A DNA stretch of 5,057 bases from an uncultured Labedella sp. (GTDB lineage: Bacteria > Actinomycetota > Actinomycetes > Actinomycetales > Microbacteriaceae): assembly GCA_934636065.1 (NCBI GenBank), contig CAKTZW010000198.1, forward strand, positions 1 to 5,057. The letters run 5' to 3'. The position numbers were made by a program, and so were the translations under genes. Below, in pieces: positions 1 through 5,057 of this stretch. Numbering within the stretch: the stretch's first letter is position 1; every line of letters begins with the position of its first letter. The notes beneath the pieces are model-generated. The model worked only from the letters and a program-made list of their open reading frames with translations, was not told the DNA's origin and did not search any database.

Positions 1-93
1 GTGGGGTTCGCGATCGTCGTCCTCGCCGTCCCGTGGCGCCGACGGCCGGTCGTGGACGTCCCTAGTGCGCGCCGGTGTCGCGGGGGAGGTTGA
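1..93 (+). CDS. C-terminal fragment of a possible membrane protein (partial at the window edge)
   Basis: Frame 1 reads in from the left edge and stops at TGA 91-93, giving about 30 residues. It begins with a hydrophobic stretch (VGFAIVVLAVPW) followed at once by basic residues (RRRPVVDVP), as at the cytoplasmic end of the last transmembrane helix of a transporter or other integral membrane protein. Codons up to about position 60 nearly all end in G or C, matching the neighbours. After that the bias fades over the last ten codons, where the frame overlaps the 3' end of the convergent small gene by 32 nt. The family cannot be told from this fragment. An alternative frame stopping at TAG 63-65 gives an Arg/Pro-rich peptide and is less likely. 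That a gene ends here is moderately likely; its membrane nature is inferred from one helix. Confidence 0.42.
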   Translation: MGFAIVVLAVPWRRRPVVDVPSARRCRGGG

Positions 94-313
94 GGTCGTC
101 GGGGTCGACCTCGACGTCGCCGACGTCGTCGGGCCCACCCGTGCCCGGGACCACCGCGATGTCGTCGCGATCGATGTCGTCGTCGAGGGAGTCGGGATCC
201 GGGTCGACCTGCTTCTCGTGCGTCTCGGTGTCGCTGGCCGGGCTGTAGCTCATATCTTTGGCGGTCTGCCGGTCGTCGTCGAGTCCGTCCGGGGCGTTCG
301 TGTCGGTCGTCAT
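62..313 (-). CDS. Small acidic Asp-rich hypothetical protein (83 aa)
   Basis: I do not recognise a family. The 83-residue product has 23 Asp and 3 Glu against only about 5 Arg/Lys, so it should have a very low pI. It has no cysteine, no hydrophobic segment and no signal peptide, and is rich in Pro, Gly and Asp runs (LDDD twice, VDPDPD, VDPDD), so it is probably disordered and cytoplasmic. The codons nearly all end in G or C in this frame, which supports real coding; the plus-strand frame opposite is its low-complexity shadow. The start is ATG 311-313. No good Shine-Dalgarno sequence precedes it, but a TAGTCT hexamer lies 6 nt upstream, so the message may be leaderless. A second in-frame ATG (residue 21, before SYSPASD) is a possible later start. 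It is divergent from the rRNA methyltransferase gene and convergent with the gene cut at the left edge. Confidence 0.72.
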   Translation of the reverse strand: MTTDTNAPDGLDDDRQTAKDMSYSPASDTETHEKQVDPDPDSLDDDIDRDDIAVVPGTGGPDDVGDVEVDPDDLNLPRDTGAH

Positions 314-409
314 CCAGCGAGACTACGAACGTGCCGGTCGCGGCCGCACCCCCTTGCCAAAATCGGCGCGGTGCCTCGAGCGTCGTCGTCACCGTACGAT
401 CGAAGGATC
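314..409. promoter_or_regulatory. Divergent intergenic region between the acidic-protein gene and rlmA-like gene
   Basis: These 96 bp must hold the promoters of both flanking genes unless transcription enters from elsewhere. TACGAT at 395-400 (plus) fits the TANNNT form of an actinobacterial -10 box and ends 9 nt before the methyltransferase ATG. TAGTCT at 325-320 (minus) ends 6 nt before the acidic-protein ATG. Both placements would give leaderless or nearly leaderless transcripts. No convincing -35 box sits at 16-18 bp from either; TTGCCA at 354-359 is too far from the plus-strand hexamer. The hexamers are seen directly; promoter function is inferred. Confidence 0.35.
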
Positions 410-1294
410 ATGTCCCGCTCCCACCCCGCCCTCGACCGGGTGATCGGCGTCCTGGCCTGTCCCGTCTGCGGCGGCTCCATGACGGCCGGCGGCACGGCCG
501 TCGTCTGCGTCGACGGTCACAGCGTCGACATCGCTCGGCAGGGCTATGTGTCGCTCACGGGCGGACGGTCGACCGCGGGCGACACCACGGCGATGATCGA
601 GGCCCGGGAACGCTTCCTCGGAGTGGGACACTACGACCCGATCGGGGACGCCGTCGCGGCGATGATCCCCGACGGGCTGACCGGCGTCTGCGTCGACGTC
701 GGCGGGGGGACCGGCCACCACCTGGCCCGGGTGCTCGAGTCGCGTCCGGGGCTCGACGGGCTCGTCCTCGACACGTCGAAGCCGGCGCTCCGGCGGGCCG
801 CGCGGGCGCACTCGCGCATCGCGGCCGCGGCGGCCGACGCCTGGGGTGCGCTGCCGCTCCGGACCGGATCCGTCGCCGTCGTCTTGAGCATCTTCGCCCC
901 CCGGAATCCCGCCGAGACCGTCCGGGTGCTCGCGCCCGGCGGCGCCTTCGTCGTCGTGACGCCCACCGAACGCCACCTGGCCGAACTGGTCGCGGCGGTG
1001 GGCCTCGTGCGAGTGGACGAGCGCAAGGAGGAGCGGCTCGCGCACCGACTCGCGGCATTCGAGCTCGAGCGGACGGCATCGGTCGAGTACACCGTCGCCC
1101 TCGGGCGCCGCGACGCCGTCGACGACGTGCTCATGGGACCATCCGGACACCATGCGGACGCGGAGCGCATCGAGCTCGAACTCGCGGGCCTCCCGGACCC
1201 GGTCTCGGCGACGGTCTCCGTCACGGTCTCGCTCTTCCGGGTGCGGGGCGGCGGGACGGACGCCCTCGCCGCAGAGGGGGACCGGCGTGGGTGA
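410..1294 (+). CDS. rlmA: RlmA/TlrB-family 23S rRNA (guanine-N1)-methyltransferase
   Basis: This 294-residue protein should transfer a methyl group from S-adenosylmethionine to N1 of a guanine in helix 35 of 23S rRNA, in the cytoplasm. The N-terminal zinc finger is complete: Cys17-x2-Cys20 and Cys33-x3-His37, followed by the family signature DIARQGYVSL (40-49) and AGDTTAM (56-62). The Rossmann methyltransferase domain follows, with SAM motif I VDVGGGTGHH (95-104), an acidic motif II in LDTSKPALRRA (120-130), motif III near AAAADAWGALPL (139-150), and the family segment IFAPRNPAE (161-169). E. coli RlmA modifies G745; Gram-positive TlrB-type enzymes modify G748 and can lower tylosin sensitivity, so G748 is the likelier target here by lineage, not by a visible residue. 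ATG 410 is chosen because the zinc finger starts soon after; the frame is open further upstream, but that part is antisense to the acidic gene. GAAGG at 402-406 lies only 3 nt from the ATG. The gene overlaps the next by 8 nt. Confidence 0.9.
   Translation: MSRSHPALDRVIGVLACPVCGGSMTAGGTAVVCVDGHSVDIARQGYVSLTGGRSTAGDTTAMIEARERFLGVGHYDPIGDAVAAMIPDGLTGVCVDVGGGTGHHLARVLESRPGLDGLVLDTSKPALRRAARAHSRIAAAAADAWGALPLRTGSVAVVLSIFAPRNPAETVRVLAPGGAFVVVTPTERHLAELVAAVGLVRVDERKEERLAHRLAAFELERTASVEYTVALGRRDAVDDVLMGPSGHHADAERIELELAGLPDPVSATVSVTVSLFRVRGGGTDALAAEGDRRG
1274..1280 (+). promoter_or_regulatory. Ribosome binding site for the AlkC-like gene
   Basis: GAGGGGG lies inside the 3' end of the methyltransferase gene and 6 nt before GTG 1287. 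This is the best Shine-Dalgarno match in the window and decides the GTG start. It suggests the second gene is translated from the same mRNA, coupled to termination of the first at TGA 1292-1294. Confidence 0.6.
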
Positions 1295-2387
1295 GTTCGA
1301 CGAGTTCATCGGGCGCGAGACCGTCGACGGGTTGCGACGGGTGCTGACCGCCGTCGCCCCCGACCACGAGTGGAGTGCCCTCGCCTCCGTGCACGAAGCG
1401 CTACCGGGCCACGCGCTCAAGGCGCGGAGCGACCGGGTCGCGGCAGCCCTCGTGGCGGACATCCACGGCTACCGGGATGCCTCCGACGTGTTCCGTCGCG
1501 CCCTGGCCGAGGAGGAGTTCCGCGGCTGGACCATCTGGCCCGTCACCGAGAGCGCCGTGACGCTCGCTCTGGACGAGGGCTCCGACTCCGCGCTCGACGA
1601 CGTGCTCGACCTCCTCGGCGAGCTCACTCCGCGGCTCAGTTCCGAGTTCGCCATCCGGCGGATCCTCGCGGTCGACCTCGATCGCGCGGTCGCGAAGGCG
1701 ATGGAGTGGACGACGAGCCCCGACGAGCACGTCCGACGGCTCGCGAGCGAGGGCACGAGGCCGTACCTGCCGTGGGCGGTGCGCGTGCCGGGTCTCGCCT
1801 CACGTTCCCGGGACGTCCTTCCCGTGCTCGAGGCGCTCCGCGACGACGAGAGCGAGTACGTGCGTCGGTCGGTCGCGAATCACCTCAACGACATCGCGCG
1901 ACACGACCCCGAGCTCGTGGTGGACCTCGCCCGGCGTTGGTCGGAGGAGCAGCCCGTCCCCGCGACGCGTGCCCGGCTCGTCCGCCACGCGCTGCGCTCC
2001 CTCGTGAAGAAGGGCCACCCCGGTGCTCTCGCGGTGCTCGGCTTCCACCCGGCAGCCGTCGCGGTGTCTGCACCCGTCGTCTCGGCCCCTCTCGTGACCG
2101 TGCCGGGGGAGCTGACCGTGTCGTTCGACGTCCGGAACGACGCCGATCGGGCCGTCACGCTCGCCGTCGACTACGTCGTGCACTACCGCAAGGCGAACGG
2201 GCGCCTGTCTCCCAAGGTGTTCAAGCTCGCGACGATGGAGCTCGCAGCGGGGGAGACGCGCACGTTCCGGAAGACGCACGCGTTCCGCCCGCTGACGACG
2301 CGCGTCCACCATGCGGGAGAGCACCTCATCGAGGCGCAGGTCAACGGCGTCCGGTCGGAGGCGACCGCCTTCGACGTCGAACTCTGA
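1287..2387 (+). CDS. AlkC-type DNA alkylation repair protein with C-terminal Ig-like domain
   Basis: This 366-residue protein looks like the AlkC branch of the HEAT-like-repeat DNA glycosylases, which remove N3-alkylated bases such as 3-methyladenine and 3-methylcytosine without flipping the base. The helical repeat domain covers about residues 1-255. It holds the stretches I associate with AlkC: a WPVTESAV segment (84-91), SSEFAIR (118-124), HVRRLASEGTRPYLPWA (148-164) and YVRRSVANHLNDI (191-203), then the last helices ending near LAVLGF (248-253). Residues about 260-366 form a beta-rich segment (LTVSFDVRNDADRAVTLAVDY, LAAGETRTF) that fits the Ig-like domain of the longer AlkC subtype. Glu120 and Glu88 are candidate active-site acids, by inference only. 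GTG 1287 is chosen for its strong ribosome site and 8-nt overlap with the methyltransferase; an ATG at 1152 would add an Arg/Ser-rich stretch antisense-like in composition. It converges on the HMG-CoA synthase gene. No alkylation-responsive operator is visible. Confidence 0.87.
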   Translation: MGEFDEFIGRETVDGLRRVLTAVAPDHEWSALASVHEALPGHALKARSDRVAAALVADIHGYRDASDVFRRALAEEEFRGWTIWPVTESAVTLALDEGSDSALDDVLDLLGELTPRLSSEFAIRRILAVDLDRAVAKAMEWTTSPDEHVRRLASEGTRPYLPWAVRVPGLASRSRDVLPVLEALRDDESEYVRRSVANHLNDIARHDPELVVDLARRWSEEQPVPATRARLVRHALRSLVKKGHPGALAVLGFHPAAVAVSAPVVSAPLVTVPGELTVSFDVRNDADRAVTLAVDYVVHYRKANGRLSPKVFKLATMELAAGETRTFRKTHAFRPLTTRVHHAGEHLIEAQVNGVRSEATAFDVEL

Positions 2388-2397
2388 GCCGCGGCCG

Positions 2398-3642
2398 TTA
2401 CAGGGGCGTCGACGCGGTGTCCGTCGAGACGCTCGAGGGCGCGGCCACGGCGGAGGCGTCGGCCGGGGCCGAGACCTGGGCAACGGTCTCGTAGATCCGC
2501 TTGTGGCCGTGGATCGCGGCGAGCCGGAACGGCCCGGTCGTCTCCGCGGGGATCTCGTGATCGCCGGAGACGAGCCCCTCGGGGTGGTCGTGCAGGCGGA
2601 CGTAGGTCGCGTGATCGATCTCGCGACGGCGCTGGATCTGCTCGCGGTGGCGCGCGGTGCGAAGCATCTCGCGGTAACCCGGCTGGACGACGCCGGCGAA
2701 GAGCTCAGCCACCGAGCCGGAACCGTAGCTGAAGAATCCGACCCGGGCGCCGCTCAAGTCCTCGGCGGCGTTCTCGAGCAGGGAGAGCAGCCCGATGTAG
2801 ACGGACGCCGTATAGGTGTTGCCGATCTGACGGTTGTACTCGAGCGTGCCGGCGGTCTGGGCGTCGGCCTCGTCGTTGGTGAGCTCTCCCGAGTGCTTGG
2901 CGAGCGTGCGGTGCGCCTTGACGGCGAGTCGCGTGAACGGCTGGTGGTAGCAGAACCGGTCGAAGGCGGCGAGCTCGTGCCCGCCCTGGTCCCGGTAGTC
3001 GTCCCACGCGGAGCGGAGCGCGTCCATGTAGACGGAGACGGAGTACTTGCCGTCGACGAGGGCGGTGCTGCGGTAGTTGGGCCGCCAGAAGTCCATCACG
3101 TCGGCGGTGTGGAGGCCCGAGACCGGTTCGATGGCGAGGACGGAGGGGTTGGCGCTCACGAGCATCGCGACCGCTCCAGCGCCCTGCGTGGGCTCTCCGG
3201 ACGAGTCGCGATCGTAGCGAGCGACGTCCGAGGCGATCACGAGGACCTTCTGCTCGGGGCGGCGGGCGACGAGGGCGACGGCCATCTGCAGAGCCGCGGT
3301 CGCGCTGTAGCACGCCTGCTTGAGCTCGACGACGCGGCAGCGCGAGTCGAGCCCGAGGAGGTGGTGGACGTAGACGGCGGCGGCCTTCGACTGGTCGATG
3401 CCGCTCTCGGTCGCGAACAGCACGGTCCGGATGGCCGAGAGGTCCTGGCCTTCGAGGATGGGCTGTGCCGCCGTCGCCGCCATCGTCACGATGTCCTCGT
3501 CCGCGGCGGGGACGCTCATGAGCTCCTGCCCGATCCCGATGTGGAACTTGCCGACCTCGACTCCCGTCGCCTCGGCGAGCGCCGCGAGCGGGAGGACGTA
3601 TTCGGAGGTGGCGAAGGAGATGTTCTCGATGCCGAGCTGCAT
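2398..3642 (-). CDS. mvaS: Hydroxymethylglutaryl-CoA synthase (mevalonate pathway)
   Basis: The 414-residue enzyme condenses acetyl-CoA with acetoacetyl-CoA to HMG-CoA, the first committed intermediate of the mevalonate route, in the cytoplasm. The catalytic triad is complete and falls at the same numbers as in the Staphylococcus enzyme: Glu79 in FATES, the acyl-accepting Cys111 in LKQACYSATA, and His233 in CYHQPF. Other family marks are VPAADED (44-50), SDVARY (138-143), TQGAGAVAML (152-161), MDFWRPNY (183-190), GNTYTAS (274-280) and YGSGSVAE (306-313). The family end, PFRLAAI then GHKRIYE (379-385), is followed by about 28 extra Ala/Ser/Thr/Pro-rich residues. The start ATG 3640-3642 (MQLGIEN) matches where Streptomyces-type homologues begin. 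The frame is open to an ATG at 3759, but those 39 residues look like noncoding sequence. Only a weak GGA (3651-3653) lies 8 nt upstream. It is downstream of, and on the same strand as, the reductase gene, after a 194-nt gap. Confidence 0.96.
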   Translation of the reverse strand: MQLGIENISFATSEYVLPLAALAEATGVEVGKFHIGIGQELMSVPAADEDIVTMAATAAQPILEGQDLSAIRTVLFATESGIDQSKAAAVYVHHLLGLDSRCRVVELKQACYSATAALQMAVALVARRPEQKVLVIASDVARYDRDSSGEPTQGAGAVAMLVSANPSVLAIEPVSGLHTADVMDFWRPNYRSTALVDGKYSVSVYMDALRSAWDDYRDQGGHELAAFDRFCYHQPFTRLAVKAHRTLAKHSGELTNDEADAQTAGTLEYNRQIGNTYTASVYIGLLSLLENAAEDLSGARVGFFSYGSGSVAELFAGVVQPGYREMLRTARHREQIQRRREIDHATYVRLHDHPEGLVSGDHEIPAETTGPFRLAAIHGHKRIYETVAQVSAPADASAVAAPSSVSTDTASTPL

Positions 3643-3836
3643 GTGAGGCGTCCGGTTTTCTCTTGAGAGGTCGACGGAGCGGTTGGGCCGTCGAGGGAAG
3701 TGGATGCCGGCGTCGTCGCCGCGTGCGGGGGGACTATCGCTTCCTGAGCCGCTCCCCACAGCTTACCGACGCTCGCTGGGCGGTCGGTGGGTGGCGCCGG
3801 ACGCGGTTCCCTCCGACAATGGTTCGTCTGGCGGTC
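3643..3836 (-). promoter_or_regulatory. 194-bp spacer between HMG-CoA reductase and synthase genes, possible internal promoter
   Basis: The gap is long for this compact window, so the synthase gene may have its own promoter or a processed leader. On the minus strand a GATAGT hexamer (plus positions 3733-3738) could be a -10 box about 90 nt before the synthase ATG, but no good -35 partner is seen. No T-run follows any hairpin, so I see no intrinsic terminator. The synthase frame stays open back to 3759, but the residues it would encode resemble no part of the family. Promoter function is a guess from spacing and one hexamer. Confidence 0.25.
3765..3788. repeat. Inverted repeat ACCGAC-N12-GTCGGT
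   Basis: ACCGAC (3765-3770) and GTCGGT (3783-3788) are perfect 6-bp inverted arms around a 12-bp centre. The arms could pair as a small hairpin just after the reductase stop codon (about 50 nt downstream) or bind a dimeric regulator. There is no T-tract, so it does not look like an intrinsic terminator. Six-bp arms arise by chance fairly often in GC-rich DNA. Confidence 0.3.
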
Positions 3837-4889
3837 TCAGGCGGATTGCCGCGACCGCTCCATCTGGAGATGCGACTGCATCAACTCGCCCGGGTTCGTC
3901 TGCGCCGCCATGAGGGAGAGCTCCCCGCACAGCACCGTCGCGGCGCACAGCACGGCGAGGCGACGGGCGTTCTCGCCCGGTTCGCGATCCTCCCGACAGC
4001 CGAGGCGGGTCAGATTCTCCTCCACGAAGTCGAGCCCCTTGCCGTTGCCGACGGAACCGACGATCAGGGTGGGCAGGGTGCACGAGAAGTAGAGGTCGCC
4101 GTCGCGGACCTCGGCATGCGTGATCCCCTGGGAGCCCTCCACGATGTTCGCGGCGTCCTGCCCCGTCGCGAGGTAGAAGCCGAGCAGCATGTTGGCGTAG
4201 TGGGCGTTCCCGCTGCGCAATCCGCCCGCGAGCATCGTCCCGATGAGGTTCTTGCGCACGTTGAGGTCGACGACGGCCTCCGGCGTCGTGCGGAGCCACC
4301 GTGTGACGATCGCGCGGGGGATGACGATCTCGGTGACCACGTTCTTGCCGCGCCCGAGGATCCCGTTGACGGCGGTCGCCTTCTTGTCGGAGCAGTAGTT
4401 GCCTGAGATGGAGCCGTACCGCACGCCCGCGACCCGATCGAGGACGTACTCCATGAGCTTGTCCGAGGCCTGCGTGACCATGTTGTGTCCCGACGCGTCG
4501 CCCGTCGAGAACTCGAACCGCACGAACAGGAGGTTGCCCGCGATCTGGTGGTGGATGTCGATCAGCCGGGCGAAGCGGCTCGTCCCTTCCACGACCTCGC
4601 GCAGCTCGTGCTCGTGGGCTCGGAGGAACGTCATCGCGTTCACCGCGGCGAGGGCGTCGTCCGCCTCCAGGAGGATCGATCGGCTCATCCGCTCGTCGAC
4701 GAGAGTCGCCACGATGCCCGACTCGACGAGCGTTGAGATCTTGGCACCGCGGCCCACGGACGGCCAGAGCGGCGACTCGTAGGTCGCGAGCGGGATCTCC
4801 TGGCTGCCCGTCATGACGTTGCCGGAGATCTTCAGGGGTCCGACCCACTGCATCGGGACAGCGGCCGTGGAGGTTTCGCGTGTGCTCAT
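3837..4889 (-). CDS. Hydroxymethylglutaryl-CoA reductase, actinomycete type (class I-like)
   Basis: The 350-residue enzyme reduces HMG-CoA to mevalonate with two molecules of NAD(P)H, in the cytoplasm; it has no membrane segment. Aligned by eye to class I reductases, all four catalytic residues are present: Glu38 in ATYESPLW, Lys169 in YCSDKKATA, Asp245 in GQDAANIVEG, and His340 in MQSHLQMERS. The cofactor-domain motif GDASGHNM (130-137) corresponds to DAMGMNM, and GSVGNGKG (278-285) to the glycine-rich GTVGGG segment; PGENARRLA (304-312) and GELSLMAAQ (322-330) are also typical. The protein starts just before the WVGPLKISG segment and therefore lacks the N-terminal helical part with the ENVIG motif, as do the Streptomyces enzymes I recall. 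NADPH is the likely cofactor by analogy. ATG 4887-4889 (MSTRETS) is chosen because it fits that family start; a weak GGA lies 6 nt upstream. An upstream ATG at 5015 would run antisense-free into the redoxin gene in the wrong frame and is rejected. The redoxin gene ends 50 nt upstream. Confidence 0.96.
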   Translation of the reverse strand: MSTRETSTAAVPMQWVGPLKISGNVMTGSQEIPLATYESPLWPSVGRGAKISTLVESGIVATLVDERMSRSILLEADDALAAVNAMTFLRAHEHELREVVEGTSRFARLIDIHHQIAGNLLFVRFEFSTGDASGHNMVTQASDKLMEYVLDRVAGVRYGSISGNYCSDKKATAVNGILGRGKNVVTEIVIPRAIVTRWLRTTPEAVVDLNVRKNLIGTMLAGGLRSGNAHYANMLLGFYLATGQDAANIVEGSQGITHAEVRDGDLYFSCTLPTLIVGSVGNGKGLDFVEENLTRLGCREDREPGENARRLAVLCAATVLCGELSLMAAQTNPGELMQSHLQMERSRQSA

Positions 4890-4909
4890 GGTGTGTCCAA
4901 ATCGACGAA

Positions 4910-4923
4910 CGGGCGCGCGCCCG
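4910..4923. repeat. 14-bp perfect GC palindrome in the redoxin-reductase gap
   Basis: CGGGCGCGCGCCCG reads the same on both strands and can fold as a 5-bp stem with a GCGC loop. It overlaps the neighbouring palindrome CCCGCGGG (4920-4927). It lies between the redoxin stop (4940-4942) and the reductase start (4889), so it could act as a hairpin limiting read-through or shaping the reductase leader. No T-run follows on the minus strand, so a classical intrinsic terminator is not supported. Simple GC alternation makes chance occurrence plausible. Confidence 0.35.
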
Positions 4924-4939
4924 CGGGTGGGCGGTTTCT

Positions 4940-5057
4940 CTAGAGCTTCGCGAGCTGCTCGCGGATGAGGGACGCGCTGCGGAAGGTGGCCCCGACGAGG
5001 GCGACGTGCTTCCACTTCACGAGACCGTCTGACCCGACGAGGAAGACCGAGCGTCGC
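4940..5057 (-). CDS. Redoxin/peroxiredoxin-family protein, C-terminal fragment (partial at the window edge)
   Basis: The minus-strand frame enters from the right edge and ends at TAG (plus positions 4940-4942), giving 38 residues and a split codon. The fragment RRSVFLVGSDGLVKWKHV resembles the late beta-strand pair of AhpC/TSA-type redoxins (typically RSVFLID-DG-VRY), followed by a C-terminal helix (SASLIREQLAKL). The peroxidatic cysteine and thioredoxin-fold core lie beyond the window, so thiol peroxidase activity is not shown here; a thioredoxin-like or resolving-cysteine-free member is equally possible. No cysteine is present in the visible part. It is on the same strand as the reductase gene with a 50-nt gap, so cotranscription is possible. 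The family call rests on one short motif. Confidence 0.62.
   Translation of the reverse strand, partial: RRSVFLVGSDGLVKWKHVALVGATFRSASLIREQLAKL

Noticed and set aside
62..240. Repeated TCGTCG/GACGAC stretches as a possible tandem repeat or array
   Set aside because: They are the Asp codons of the acidic protein; units are irregular and there are no spacers, so neither a CRISPR array nor a satellite is supported.
65..409. N-terminal extension of the methyltransferase reading frame back to position 65
   Set aside because: The extra residues are a Val/Gly/Asp-rich shadow of the acidic gene on the other strand; the zinc finger and known family length place the start at 410.
1152..1286. ATG start at 1152 for the AlkC-like gene
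   Set aside because: The added 45 residues are Arg/Ser-rich and fully inside the methyltransferase gene; GTG 1287 has a strong ribosome site and the usual short operon overlap.
389..1462. Long minus-strand open frame opposite the methyltransferase and AlkC start
   Set aside because: It crosses two genes with clear motifs on the other strand and encodes an Arg/Asp/Gly/Pro-rich product typical of GC-rich shadows.
2311..3666. Long open frame on the plus strand opposite HMG-CoA synthase
   Set aside because: It is the antisense shadow of a gene with complete catalytic residues; its Val/Gly/Asp/Arg-rich product shows no recognisable motifs.
3643..3759. A 39-residue N-terminal extension of HMG-CoA synthase starting at 3759
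   Set aside because: Homologues begin at the MQLGIEN position; the extra residues are Gly/Ser/Arg/Pro-rich and have no targeting features.
3765..3836. Intrinsic terminator after HMG-CoA reductase
   Set aside because: The only hairpin has 6-bp arms, a 12-nt loop and no following T-run on the minus strand.
3763..4848. Second minus-strand open frame overlapping HMG-CoA reductase
   Set aside because: It lies in a different frame from the reductase and is Arg/Pro-rich without motifs; the reductase frame holds all catalytic residues.

Overview
This is a high-GC (visibly about 70%) bacterial window with strong G/C preference at third codon positions. GTG is used as a start, and genes are tightly packed or overlap. 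The two best-recognised proteins, HMG-CoA synthase and HMG-CoA reductase, resemble throughout (from memory of the family, not a search) the Streptomyces-type mevalonate enzymes. This points to an actinomycete (Actinomycetota). A lineage such as the Micrococcales is a guess; nothing in the window fixes genus or family.

Left part (1-409): the 3' end of a plus-strand gene, probably a membrane protein, meets a small minus-strand gene for a very acidic, Asp-rich, probably disordered 83-residue protein. A 96-bp divergent spacer then separates that gene from the next pair.

Middle left (410-2387, plus strand): a two-gene operon. The first gene is an RlmA/TlrB-type 23S rRNA guanine-N1 methyltransferase with an N-terminal zinc finger. 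The second, which overlaps it by 8 nt, encodes an AlkC-type DNA alkylation repair protein: a HEAT-like helical domain followed by a C-terminal Ig-like domain.

Right part (2398-5057, minus strand): transcription runs leftward from a redoxin (peroxiredoxin-like) gene cut by the window edge, through HMG-CoA reductase, to HMG-CoA synthase. The synthase ends 10 bp from the end of the AlkC gene (convergent). Synthase and reductase together carry out the committed upper half of the mevalonate route: acetoacetyl-CoA + acetyl-CoA to HMG-CoA to mevalonate. The kinases, decarboxylase and isomerase of the lower half are not in the window.

I found no CRISPR array, mobile element, RNA gene or clear intrinsic terminator, and nothing I would call an undescribed system. 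The most useful oddities are the low-complexity C-terminal tail on HMG-CoA synthase, the 194-bp gap with an inverted repeat between the two mevalonate genes, the redoxin gene directly upstream of the reductase, and the coupling of an rRNA methyltransferase to a DNA glycosylase-family gene.
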